From: Candidatus Poseidoniaceae archaeon
GTDB taxonomy: Archaea; Thermoplasmatota; Poseidoniia; Poseidoniales; Poseidoniaceae
Assembly: GCA_938030705.1 (NCBI GenBank)
Contig: CALHIR010000025.1
Coordinates: 1-64,000, forward strand
Length of the DNA stretch: 64,000 nt
Direction: 5' to 3'
Below the pieces are notes generated by a model that searched no databases, had not been told where the DNA came from, and saw only the letters and a list, made by a program, of their open reading frames with translations. Below are positions 25,490 through 35,100 of this stretch, piece by piece (positions within the stretch are counted from its first letter, which is position 1; every line of letters begins with the position of its first letter). The position numbers and the translations under genes are program-made.

Positions 25490-27587
25490 GCGGGGTCATC
25501 CCGCTGGGTTGGAACACCAGCATCGTTAACGTGACCGTAACCGTTTCGCTGTTGTCGTTGCCAATTGGATTGCCTTCGTTGGTGTTGAGGGCCACGTCCA
25601 TGGTCATCGTTCCCATCATTTCAGGAGCCTTTCCAAGCATGGTGAGGATGTCGATGAGTTCGCTTTCCGTTCCGTTCAGCGTGTAATCGCCCAACCCTTC
25701 GTTGGCGAATTGGTTGAGGTCGGTGTTCGGCCGGATGCTGCCAACCACGGTGGTGGTGTCGCAGGCCGTGGTGGATTTCATGCTGTCATCGCTTTCCGAA
25801 AACGGGCCGGCCAGCCCACTGTAATCGGGCGTCGTCACTACTTCATCGCACACGGACGTGATGGTTTCACCGGTGTCAGAATAGGTAATGCTGAGTTCCG
25901 CGATCAACACGGCCGTCATGGTTTCGTCGATCATGACTTCGAAGGTTTGCGTGTCGCCATCGGAGAGCGTCAGGGTTTCCGATTGGGTCCATTCACTGAC
26001 CGTGTAGGTCAATTGATACGGGGTATTACCGGAAGAGGCCGAATCCTCGGGGGCCATGGTTTGGTACGTCCCCTCCAGGGCGCCAAAGAGCACCAGGATG
26101 ACCACGGCACCGATGGTAGCGGTGCGTTGCGTTGGGAGGCGGTACCGTCCAAGCGGGCTGGGGTTGGAAGCCTCGCGCTTCCAACAGAGGATAAAGTGGG
26201 TGGCAAAGGCCGAACTCATGGCGGGAATGGACGGGAAAATATCCTCGCCATAGCCGCTAAAACTCCATACAATGACCGCACTCAACGCTGCAATCATCAT
26301 CCAAATCGTGTGTTCTGTATCCGGTTCGTATCCCATCATGCGAATGAGCAGCAACGGGACGAAGATGCCGCCCAGGCCGTAAACGGCGAGGACGACCAGA
26401 GCAAAGACGGAATCACCGAATCCAGGAAATTGTTGGCCGACCAGAGCGATGAGGGTGACAAGGACGGCGATGACCAGAGTGACGATTTTGGTGGTTTTGT
26501 GCTCTTGACTCCATTCGGGTTTGACGTCGTCGGTGATGGCCGCCGTACACGCCAATACTTGGCTGTCGGCGGTGGACATGGTTGCGGCGAAGATGGAGGC
26601 GAGGATCACGCCGGCGAGGAAGGGGTTGAGCACTTCCATGGCGAGCAGCGGTAAACCGTCCTGCGCTTGCGAAGCATCGAGGTCGAGGAAAATAGCTCGA
26701 CACGCCAGACCGATGATAAACATCAGTGCGATGAAAGGCGTTTGCCAGACGAAGAACCAGATCGCTGCTTGCTTCCGGTCTTTGTCGTCTTTCAACGTCA
26801 TGACACGGGATACGACTTGAGGTTGACCTGCTACACCAAGCCCGCCGAGGAAAAAGGCCCCAATCCATAACGTGACACCGAAGGTAAGGTCGGCAGGGAA
26901 GAGGTTGACCATGCCGGGGTCAACGTCCTTCAGCGTGTTGTGCAGCCCGGAGAAGCCACCAACCTCTGAAACGGCCACATAACATAGAATGGTCGAACCG
27001 ACGATCATCACACAGGATTGTGCAGCATCGGTCCAAATCGACGCCCGAATGCCGCCTGCGTAGCAGTAGGCGACAACCAGGACAAAGCCAATGAGGATAC
27101 CAACCACCTCCGACCAACCGAGCATGGCCCGGAGGGCGACACCACCCGCTACAAGTTGTGCCGCGGCGTAGATGGCGAGAAACACAACCGACAGGACGGC
27201 AGCAAGTTTTGCCTCGGGCGCTCCGGTGGTTTTGGAAACCAAGGAGGACAGGGAACGGACGCCACGCTCATTCCCTTCCTTTTGGATAAATTTGTAGAGC
27301 CAAATCCATGCGACAGCTTGCCCGAGGGTCGAAACCAAACCAATCCAGATACCTGAATAGCCCTGCACGAAAATGAACCCGATGAAGCCGATGAACATGT
27401 AGCCGGAGTTCCACGTACTCACGGCGCTGAGGGCTGCGAGGGCGGGATGCATGCCCCGGCCGGCCACGAGGTAGTCGTCCGTGGTGTCCTGTTTGACCCG
27501 CATGGAGGCAAGGCCAACGCCCGCAAAGAACCCCATGAACAGGAGGAACGAAAGAAGCAAGACGATTTCGTCGGACAGACCAAACAT
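25479..27587 (-). CDS. Sodium:solute symporter (SSS/PutP-like) with C-terminal extracellular extension
   Basis: 702 residues. The first ~510 residues are an SSS transporter with about 13 hydrophobic helices. DDYLVAGRGMHPALAALSAVSTWNSGYMF near residue 38-66 and AYCYAGGIRASIWTDAAQS near 177-195 are typical sodium-site and substrate-site blocks. After the last helix (TIGAVVILVLFGALEGTYQ) comes about 170 residues of Thr/Ser-rich beta-type sequence with paired Cys (TSVCDEVV, STTACDTTTVV). That part is likely outside the cell and is not part of the usual family. The start has a GAGGTGA Shine-Dalgarno inside dph5, whose stop it abuts. Confidence 0.87.
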   Translation of the reverse strand: MFGLSDEIVLLLSFLLFMGFFAGVGLASMRVKQDTTDDYLVAGRGMHPALAALSAVSTWNSGYMFIGFIGFIFVQGYSGIWIGLVSTLGQAVAWIWLYKFIQKEGNERGVRSLSSLVSKTTGAPEAKLAAVLSVVFLAIYAAAQLVAGGVALRAMLGWSEVVGILIGFVLVVAYCYAGGIRASIWTDAAQSCVMIVGSTILCYVAVSEVGGFSGLHNTLKDVDPGMVNLFPADLTFGVTLWIGAFFLGGLGVAGQPQVVSRVMTLKDDKDRKQAAIWFFVWQTPFIALMFIIGLACRAIFLDLDASQAQDGLPLLAMEVLNPFLAGVILASIFAATMSTADSQVLACTAAITDDVKPEWSQEHKTTKIVTLVIAVLVTLIALVGQQFPGFGDSVFALVVLAVYGLGGIFVPLLLIRMMGYEPDTEHTIWMMIAALSAVIVWSFSGYGEDIFPSIPAMSSAFATHFILCWKREASNPSPLGRYRLPTQRTATIGAVVILVLFGALEGTYQTMAPEDSASSGNTPYQLTYTVSEWTQSETLTLSDGDTQTFEVMIDETMTAVLIAELSITYSDTGETITSVCDEVVTTPDYSGLAGPFSESDDSMKSTTACDTTTVVGSIRPNTDLNQFANEGLGDYTLNGTESELIDILTMLGKAPEMMGTMTMDVALNTNEGNPIGNDNSETVTVTLTMLVFQPSGMTPLTA

Positions 27588-28478
27588 TCACTCACCTCGC
27601 TTCCAACGAAGGACGGCCTTCTCTTCAACCTCACCCGTGCCTGCGGGAAAGACAAGACAGTTTAGACGACCGCCTTTTTCTTCGGAGAGGACGCCGAGGG
27701 TGGTGGCCACGATGGCTTGCTCGGGTGTACCCATGTCAGCACACAAGATTACGGGAATGTCGTCGAAGTTTTGTTGGAGGTAGCGTTTCGTCGCCATCTG
27801 CTGGAAGGCGAGACGGGCGTCATCCTCAGCGGGCGGTTCATCCGCCGTTTCCTGTAATTTTTCCCACATGAGGCGCATGGAGTGAACGGCATCTACCGGC
27901 TGCATGGGGCGTTGGTCGCCGGTCCCCAATCCCGTGGGGTCCAAATCCAACAGGGCCAGCGTGTGGAGATTTTGTTCCCAATTCGAAGCCACGACCTCCA
28001 GGGGGGAAGTCGCAATCCACCGGCCGTAGGGGTAGGTGAGCGTGGTTTGACGTCCGAATTTGTAGTTTGATAGACCGACGGCCCCGGTGACGACCGACGT
28101 GATGGAAATGCCATGAAAGACACGACATTCAACGCCAAACTCTCGAGCACGAAGCTGGAGGTCAACGTGGGTTGTTGCTTGGAGCGGATCGCCCACCACC
28201 AGAAGCGCCACAAGCGACGCTTTGGCGAGGGCGAAAAGCTCGTCGGGTTCTTCAACTTCAGGCCGCATGACGCGTTGAACGGGGCCGATGACCGCTTCAA
28301 GACGAACCAATTCCTCTTCTGGCCAGAGCGCCGTGTAGGCTTCGTAGCGTCGGTGTTTGGCTTGGGTCGCCGCATGAATGGCTTCTTGCGTCATCCCTTC
28401 CAGATGCCCCATCCCCATGCCGACCAACAACAACCCCGTTTCAGGAAGGGAAGGGGATTGGGAATCACTGGCCGCCAT
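27588..28478 (-). CDS. dph5: Diphthine synthase
   Basis: 296 residues from ATG 28478; an ATG at 28517 is also in frame. It belongs to the tetrapyrrole-methylase fold: LLVGMGMGHLEGMTQEAIHA at the N terminus, ALLVVGDPLQATTHVDLQLRA, the VFHGISITSVVTGAVGLSNYKFG block and TYPYGRWIATSP. These are the Dph5 signatures for SAM-dependent methylation of the modified histidine of elongation factor 2. In archaea and eukaryotes Dph5 is universal. It is divergent from trm5, with starts at most 38 bases apart, and just upstream of the symporter gene. Confidence 0.95.
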   Translation of the reverse strand: MAASDSQSPSLPETGLLLVGMGMGHLEGMTQEAIHAATQAKHRRYEAYTALWPEEELVRLEAVIGPVQRVMRPEVEEPDELFALAKASLVALLVVGDPLQATTHVDLQLRAREFGVECRVFHGISITSVVTGAVGLSNYKFGRQTTLTYPYGRWIATSPLEVVASNWEQNLHTLALLDLDPTGLGTGDQRPMQPVDAVHSMRLMWEKLQETADEPPAEDDARLAFQQMATKRYLQQNFDDIPVILCADMGTPEQAIVATTLGVLSEEKGGRLNCLVFPAGTGEVEEKAVLRWKRGE

Positions 28479-28515
28479 GCTCAAACCTCCGAGACGCTTG
28501 GACAGGGCGAGGGCC

Positions 28516-29607
28516 ATGCGTCATTTGAGCGTGCCGAGCGAGCAGACACAGGCGTGGTTGCAGCGATGCAAGGCCAACGGCTGGCTCGCTCAGTCCGGCG
28601 TGGTCGAGGTCGACGAACGCCACCGCGGTCTTCCTCTCAACGAGGCTGCACCGGCAGAAGGCGATGATTGTTGGGAGGGTTTCCTCCATGTCGAGATTGA
28701 ACCAAGAACACGAGGGCCGACCCACTGGACACACCATCTTCCCGCCCCCCTTCAGGCCCTTCCTGAATCCACGTGGCCGAGTTCGTATGAAACGCAAGGC
28801 GACGTCCTTATTTTCAAACTGGATGAGGCGTCAGAACCCCATGCACACGCCATCGCAGAGGCCATGCTAAAACAGATGCCCAACGTTCGTATTGTATGCG
28901 CGGATGCGGGAGTCAAAGGAGATTTCCGCGTACGTGATCTCACGCCCCTTTTGAGCCGCGACGGAAGCACAGTGTCGGCAACCAGGGTTCGAGAACACGA
29001 CCAAGTGGTCGATGTTGACCCCGGTGAAGCGTATTATTCCGCAAGGCTTGCTCAACAACGCAAGAACACCTACGATGAAGTGCAAGCGTTCCAGCAGCAT
29101 TTGGGCCGCCCCGTGGTCGTTGCCGACCCTTACGCCGGTGTCGGTCCAGCCTTTGTCTTAATGTTGAAGCACACCGGCCTTCTCCAAGGGTATTTGGCTG
29201 GAGACTTGAACCCTAAAGCCGTTGATTTAATGCGAAAAAACATCGCCCGGTGGACACGAAAGAACAGCACCAATTTCAACCCGTCCACCGTGGTGTGCAA
29301 AGATGCCCGAGCGTGGAAGAATGAGCCGGAACTCAGCGGGCGAGCGGACGTGATTTTGGTCAACTTGCCCCACGACAGTTTTGAACACCTTCCCGACCTG
29401 TTTCCGCTCTTTGTACCTCAGGGCGAAGGTTTGCTGCGCGGGTGGGCCATCATCGAGCGAACCTCGCTTGATGGACGAGTTGAGCAGTTGGAATCACTGG
29501 TCAGGGCGGCCGGCGGTACACCCCACGACGCCCACGTCTTGGAAATCAAAGACTTCTCTACGACCCGTTGTTTTGTTCTGTTTCAGACCCTTATTGCATG
29601 GGATTGA
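28516..29607 (+). CDS. Trm5/Tyw2-family tRNA (guanine-37-N1)-methyltransferase
   Basis: 363 residues from ATG 28516. An N-terminal region (LSVPSEQTQAWLQRCKANGWL), a middle domain with REHDQVVDVDPGEAYYSARLAQQR, and a SAM-binding Rossmann domain with VVVADPYAGVGPAFVLMLKH and LAGDLNPKAVDLMRKNI. The VILVNLPHDSFEHLPDLF block carries the NLP motif of Trm5, which methylates G37 of tRNA and prevents frameshifting. Some archaeal paralogues act in wyosine synthesis; the two are hard to separate by eye. It diverges from dph5 and is followed 12 bases later by a small zinc ribbon gene. Confidence 0.9.
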   Translation: MRHLSVPSEQTQAWLQRCKANGWLAQSGVVEVDERHRGLPLNEAAPAEGDDCWEGFLHVEIEPRTRGPTHWTHHLPAPLQALPESTWPSSYETQGDVLIFKLDEASEPHAHAIAEAMLKQMPNVRIVCADAGVKGDFRVRDLTPLLSRDGSTVSATRVREHDQVVDVDPGEAYYSARLAQQRKNTYDEVQAFQQHLGRPVVVADPYAGVGPAFVLMLKHTGLLQGYLAGDLNPKAVDLMRKNIARWTRKNSTNFNPSTVVCKDARAWKNEPELSGRADVILVNLPHDSFEHLPDLFPLFVPQGEGLLRGWAIIERTSLDGRVEQLESLVRAAGGTPHDAHVLEIKDFSTTRCFVLFQTLIAWD

Positions 29608-29619
29608 AGCGTTCACTTG

Positions 29620-29769
29620 ATGAAGCACCGCTTGCTGGCCCATGCCATGAAGACCGTCGTAAAGTGCGAATGCGGGGCAAGCATCGACATCGCCGGCGCA
29701 ACACCGCGAAAAGACGGCATCAAAGTTTGGTGTCGTGTGTGCGGAACCGTCACCGTTCACCAACGTTGA
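29620..29769 (+). CDS. Small zinc-ribbon protein, 49 residues
   Basis: A short frame, ATG 29620 or 29647, ends at 29769. The protein reads MKTVVKCECGASIDIAG, then a middle loop, then VWCRVCGTVTVHQR, that is, CxC near the N terminus and CxxC about 25 residues later. Four cysteines at this spacing make a plausible zinc knuckle. It begins 12 bases after the trm5 stop and ends about 80 bases before guaA, in the same direction. The function is unknown. Support is the intact frame, Cys pattern and operon-like spacing. Confidence 0.6.
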   Translation: MKHRLLAHAMKTVVKCECGASIDIAGATPRKDGIKVWCRVCGTVTVHQR

Positions 29770-29848
29770 AGGGGCCACGAGCGACTTCACGCTGGGTCAT
29801 CGGCATGTTCATGGTCGTTCCTCAACCACATCCAAGCGAGTGAGCGAC

Positions 29849-30442
29849 ATGTCTGAAACCCCTCTCGTGATTGATGTTGTTGACAACGGTGGCCAATGGA
29901 CTCACCGTGAATGGCGCATGCTTCGCTACCTCAAGGTCGACACCCAGATCATCGACAACACCACGCCCGTGGATGAACTTCGTCAACTGGACGGCCTTAT
30001 CCTCTCGGGGGGCGCGGCGCGGGTAGGCCTGACCGGTGAACTCGGCAACTGCGGGGCGTTCCTTGAACTCGACATCCCCATTCTCGGCATCTGCGCAGGC
30101 CATCAATTCATGGCGCGCCACTACGGTGGCGATGCCCGCGAATCACCTGAGCCGGAATTCGGAGCGATGGAAATTGAATTGGTCAACGGCGGCGGGATGA
30201 TTTTTGCAGAGACAAACCCAACACAAACGGTGTGGGAGTCACACAACGATGAGGTTCACGTCGTTCCCGACGGCTTCTTCATCACCGCCAGCAGCCCATC
30301 GTGCAAGGTCCAAGGCATGGAAAACGAGGCTGGCGACCGTTTTGGTCTGCAATTCCACCCCGAAGTGAACGATTCGGAATTCGGGAAGGAGATGTTTGAG
30401 AATTTTGTGGCCGTGTGCCGAACTCGCCGGGATGAATCCTAA
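29849..30442 (+). CDS. guaAA: GMP synthase, glutamine amidotransferase subunit A
   Basis: 197 residues from ATG 29849. It has the class I glutamine amidotransferase triad: Cys in ILGICAGHQFMARHYGG, and His and Glu in LQFHPEVNDSEFG. IDVVDNGGQWTHREWRMLRYL is the archaeal variant of the N-terminal block. In archaea the amidotransferase and the ATP-pyrophosphatase of GMP synthase are separate genes; only the amidotransferase is present here. It hydrolyses glutamine to deliver ammonia for XMP to GMP. Confidence 0.92.
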   Translation: MSETPLVIDVVDNGGQWTHREWRMLRYLKVDTQIIDNTTPVDELRQLDGLILSGGAARVGLTGELGNCGAFLELDIPILGICAGHQFMARHYGGDARESPEPEFGAMEIELVNGGGMIFAETNPTQTVWESHNDEVHVVPDGFFITASSPSCKVQGMENEAGDRFGLQFHPEVNDSEFGKEMFENFVAVCRTRRDES

Positions 30443-30487
30443 AGCCGGACATTGGTTATGTACTGTTGACATGGATAGGTTGGTGCC

Positions 30488-31561
30488 ATGTCAGACAAGA
30501 GCAAGCGAGACCTCGGCCAGTTTTTCACACGAGATTCTGTTTGGCTGCGCTCTCACATACGAACCCACATCGAAACCCTTCGTGAACGGTATACCGTGTG
30601 CGTTGACCCGTTTGCAGGCGACGGCCATCTTCTTGAAGTGGCCGAAGAATTGGGGTTTCATGTTCGTGGCCATGATATTGACGAGAGCATATGTGCCTCC
30701 AAGGAATGGGGAGATCCAAACGATTCTATTCGCCGAGTTATCGTTCATGATGGAGCCTTTGTCCTGACCAATCCACCTTACCTCGCCAAAAATTCGGCTA
30801 AGCGAATGAAGTCCTCCATGGTTGAGTATTTTTCTCCGGGGTTCATACCCACGCTTGACGATTCACGGTTGAATGTTTTAGATGACTTATTCAAACTGGC
30901 CATTGAGCAAACCATAACAAAATACGATGATTCAATTTGGATCGTCCCTGAATCTGGCATTCAGGATTTGGATGACTTGCCGCATTGGAAAGACCGACTT
31001 CATTCGGTTACGATTCTCGAGGATAATCCGTTCGATGATACAGAACACCCCGTCTGCGTCATGATTTTCTCAACATCAAACCCCCTAAAAGAGGTGTGGA
31101 AAAACGACACGCTCCTCGGCACATACGATGAGATTCGGCGCGTTCACAATCAAACTGCAAAAGGGCCATCCAATTTGACCCACATGAAATTCAACGCACC
31201 CGATGGAACGCTCGGCTACCGAGCTGTCGACGGAACCCGAGAAGACGGAAGCATGCGCATCAAATTCTGTCGGGGCGAGGAATTGGGTTATGACCGTAGC
31301 AATATCAAAGTGAGCAGCCGGCATTTAACCTACATTGAAATTGAACTTGAAGGCGACCTGCTCGACAGAATCATTGCGGATGCGAATCAACGCATCAATG
31401 CTTATCGGGAAGCCACGCATGATGTCTTTTTGACGGCCTTCATGGGAAACACAAAAACAGGCGAACGGCGCAGACGTCTTGACTACAAACTCGCTCGAAA
31501 AATCTTCAACGAAGCGTTTAGAAGCCAAATCAATAAAGGTGGACTGAGGGATTACGGTTGA
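30488..31561 (+). CDS. DNA N6-adenine methyltransferase-like protein, probable restriction-modification M subunit
   Basis: 357 residues. SAM-binding motif I is in VCVDPFAGDGHLLEVAEELG (about 37-56), and the catalytic motif IV NPPY occurs in FVLTNPPYLAKNSAKR (about residue 97-100). This is the gamma-type order (I before IV) with a C-terminal target-recognition-like part. The start DKSKRDLGQFFT is a common opening of such enzymes. The gene is visibly more AT-rich than its neighbours and overlaps the next gene by four bases, consistent with a mobile restriction-modification module. Confidence 0.82.
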   Translation: MSDKSKRDLGQFFTRDSVWLRSHIRTHIETLRERYTVCVDPFAGDGHLLEVAEELGFHVRGHDIDESICASKEWGDPNDSIRRVIVHDGAFVLTNPPYLAKNSAKRMKSSMVEYFSPGFIPTLDDSRLNVLDDLFKLAIEQTITKYDDSIWIVPESGIQDLDDLPHWKDRLHSVTILEDNPFDDTEHPVCVMIFSTSNPLKEVWKNDTLLGTYDEIRRVHNQTAKGPSNLTHMKFNAPDGTLGYRAVDGTREDGSMRIKFCRGEELGYDRSNIKVSSRHLTYIEIELEGDLLDRIIADANQRINAYREATHDVFLTAFMGNTKTGERRRRLDYKLARKIFNEAFRSQINKGGLRDYG

Positions 31562-32103
31562 CTGCGAAATTCAAACACATTATTCCGGGCAAAAAAATGA
31601 CCAAAGAATGGCGAACAAAAATCATCGGCGGTGGAAAGCCAATGGGGGGAGCAATCTCATCAAGAGCAGAAGAATGGCAAAGAATGTGCTTGGAAAGAAT
31701 TACAGGCGAAGAATGCACCAAAACAAATCTACGACTAAATCTTGAAACGCATAAACTCAAGAAAGTCACTCGACCGAGCAACGAACCTGATGAATTTGAA
31801 TGGACGGAGGATTTTGATGGCGAATTTTTTGTCGGAAAAACGAGATACCTCGTCAATTTCAAAATGATCGTTGGGACAGGTGGCGTGCAAACTCGTTCAA
31901 TGAGAGAGGTTTACCATTTCATCAAGTGCCAAGAATCTTATCTGAAATCATCAGGCGATAAGCACACGAAATTTCTAAACATCCTTGATGGAGACAGTGT
32001 CGGTGCAAAAATGGCCCCTATGAGAAAGGCGTGTTCGAAAACAGGCTCGAAGAAAATTTTCATCGGTGATACCCATGAAATTAAGAAAATTTGGAAATTT
32101 TAA
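31558..32103 (+). CDS. Predicted restriction endonuclease partner of the adjacent methyltransferase
   Basis: 181 residues from a TTG at 31558 that overlaps the methyltransferase stop; ATG 31597 is an alternative. No recognised family. The sequence is basic and Lys-rich. FEWTEDFDGEFFVG followed by RYLVNFKMIVG could be the D...xK core of a PD-(D/E)xK nuclease, but this is weak. The role is proposed mainly from its position: a tight overlap with a DNA methyltransferase, the same unusual AT-rich composition, and no homology to housekeeping genes. Confidence 0.5.
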   Translation: MTAKFKHIIPGKKMTKEWRTKIIGGGKPMGGAISSRAEEWQRMCLERITGEECTKTNLRLNLETHKLKKVTRPSNEPDEFEWTEDFDGEFFVGKTRYLVNFKMIVGTGGVQTRSMREVYHFIKCQESYLKSSGDKHTKFLNILDGDSVGAKMAPMRKACSKTGSKKIFIGDTHEIKKIWKF

Positions 32104-32178
32104 ACACGCGAGACCCTTGCGTGAGAGGGGAATTGCGCAGGAATAGAGTTAATATGGACAGAACGGCACACTGACTTG

Positions 32179-35100
32179 ATGTCCACTCTGCGTAGAACGA
32201 CTCCCGGCCTGCTTGTGACCCTGCTTTTGCTTACGGCACTGTCTCCAATTGCCACGGTCCAAGCCGTTCCCGATGAGGCATCAGAGTACTATTACGGGGT
32301 CGAATACGACTGGTCAAGCCTTGACAGCGACCTGCAAAACGTAACCGGCTTGGACATCCAAACATTGTTCACCGAAATCATGGCGGACGCCGATGATGCA
32401 GGGTTCAACCTCGACCTTGGTCAGTTGACCACAGGCGCATCCAATGTTTACGTCCACCAAACCGAGGACATCACGCCTCAAACCATCCAGGACTTGGACG
32501 GCAACGACGTTCAAGTATGGAGCCGCACCAGCGACGTGGTACTTCGCCACGGCCTGTTGTCCAACGCCGTCATCATGACCGACTGGTCGGAGACGACCTT
32601 CGGCAGCGAGCCCACCGGCTTTGACATCGACGTCATCGCCGAAGCAGAGAACGTCCTGACCGTTGACATGCTCTACACCGAATACCTCAACGACCAGTAC
32701 CAACTCGTCGGCGCAGACATGGACATTGACATGACCGTTGGCAACGACATGAACCTCGGCATCGACATCACCCTCGAGGGTGACGGCGAGGAGCTCAATG
32801 TTGACTTCGACACCGGCATGGACTTCAGCTACTCCATTGCTTCTCAAGCCGAGTGGCGACTTGGCAACCCCAGCCCCATCTACGTCACCGCTGCCTCCAA
32901 CGACCGAACCGTTTGGGAATGCGTTGAGGAAGGCGACACCGTGGGTGTTGACGATGGTTGGGACGATGCCGAGGTCTACGACATGTGCGGCATGATCGAC
33001 GGCTCCTACATCGGCTCGGCCGACTACAACGTCTACCTGACGGGCCTACCCATGGAAGAGTTTGGCTTCGATGCAGGTCAGTTTGACATCAGCATTAGCG
33101 ACGAACTCACCAGCGAAGGCGACTACGAAGGCGAGGCCAACATGGACGATGTCTCGTTCAGCATGCGCACCGACGAACCACTCGAGGTCAACCTTGGAGA
33201 CGGTAACACGCTCGATGTCACGGCCTGTGATACATGCCCGCCTGGCAACCCTGTCATGTTCATCATGATGGGCAATGTCTTGCTTCACGCCAGCGAATCC
33301 TTTGGCGAAGCGGTGACTGAAGACTTTGAGGCCGAACTCGAAGACTCGGTGGGTGAACTCATCGAAGACTGGTTTGGCATTGACGACGATGGCGACATGG
33401 AGGAGTACGACGATAGCGATAACTGGTTCATGTGCGACAGCGGTGAGATGATTGAATCTTGGAACGTCAATGACGGTGATGAAGATTGCAAGGACGGTTC
33501 GGACGAAGACGACCTCTACCTGCGTGGCGGTACCACCCAAGATTGGAATACCGGCGAGGAACACTACGCCTTCAACGGCCGTGTAGATGCTACCAGCCTC
33601 GGTCTTGAATCCGATGCAACCATTGAATGTTATAGCGAATGGGATGGCTACATGGAGTTGCCAGTTGGCGATGTCAACGACGGCTATGACGACTGCGATG
33701 ACGGCTCGGATGAGTACGACAACGGTCTCACCAGCACCTATGTCTGCTTGGATGGTTCCGAGATTTCCTTTGAACTCGTTAACGACGGCACGGCGGACTG
33801 CGCTGACGCTTCCGATGAACCCGTGGACAACGAAGGCGACTGGTACAACTGCGCCGATTACAACGGCGCCGTGCCCTGGCAGTGGGTCAACGACGGTACT
33901 GCGCAGTGCGATGACGGCAGCGACGAATACAATGCCGCCGAGAGTGATGACTTCTATTGCGAAGACTGGTCGACCGTTTCCTTTGATCTCGTGAACGACG
34001 GCACCGAAGACTGTGCTGACGGCTCGGACGAAGGCGAGGGCATCTACTTCCTGATGGACGTCTACATGAATGACGGCGAGGGCGGTGTGATCGCTTCCGG
34101 CGATGACCTTCTGCTCTGCGCTGCCTATCACTGCGACGTGTCCTTTAGCGTTGATTCGGGCTACATTCAGGTCGGTACCGAGGTACCAGCCGATATGGAA
34201 TACGGTGAGAACACGATGTGTGCCGGTGGAAGCATCGCTGCTCCCGACGGCACATCGCTGGTCTCCGCTGTTGAAAATTGCGACTCGACATGGACTGGAC
34301 CCGAAATCCGAGACTGGGAGAGCAACATGAACAACGAGGGTGACAACACCCTCCGTGTCACGGCGGGTGCAGGCACCTGGAGCGGTGAATACGACGACAT
34401 CACGATGCATTGGGCCGTTTCCGATGCCGATGGCGCGGTTGTTGACCAGGGCAGCGTTGCTTTCAGCGATGAGTCCGAGGTCTACGCCGAGAACATGGTT
34501 GACATTGCTGGTGAGGGCGAATACTGTCTCTCCGTTGAATTGGTAGAGAACGGCGAGACCGAGCCCTTTGACGCCTACGAAGACTGCATGACCGTTGAAG
34601 ACGGCCCCGAAGTCAGCGAGCGCATGGAAAAGATTGTCGGCGCATTGGCCGATTCTGGCCTCAGCAACGTGCTGGAGAACTTCGGCAGCAACCTTGAGAT
34701 GACCTTCCAAGAACTTGACGAGAACTACGAAGTGCCCGTCTTCCCCTACGCCGACGGCATGTGGGCGCCTCTTTGGAGCAACGAGCACGCCACCATCGTT
34801 GGTGTTGGCGTGTACGCTTGGGATGAGGACGGCAACGGCTACGTCATCGCTGGACCGGAAACGACCGGCTACAGCCAGGACCTGCCCATGACCTTCGCCA
34901 GCATCCGCTACATCACCGGTGTTCCCGCACAGGAAGCCCAGGAGGCGATGGCTGAATTTGATGACCTCGAAGACATCGTTGATGTGGAAAATCACGACCT
35001 TACCGAACTGGCCAATGACCTCGAAGCCGCTGGTGCCGACACGTCCGACCTTGGTCTGGGAGACGAAACCACCGATGACGGTGAGGACACGCCTCCAACC

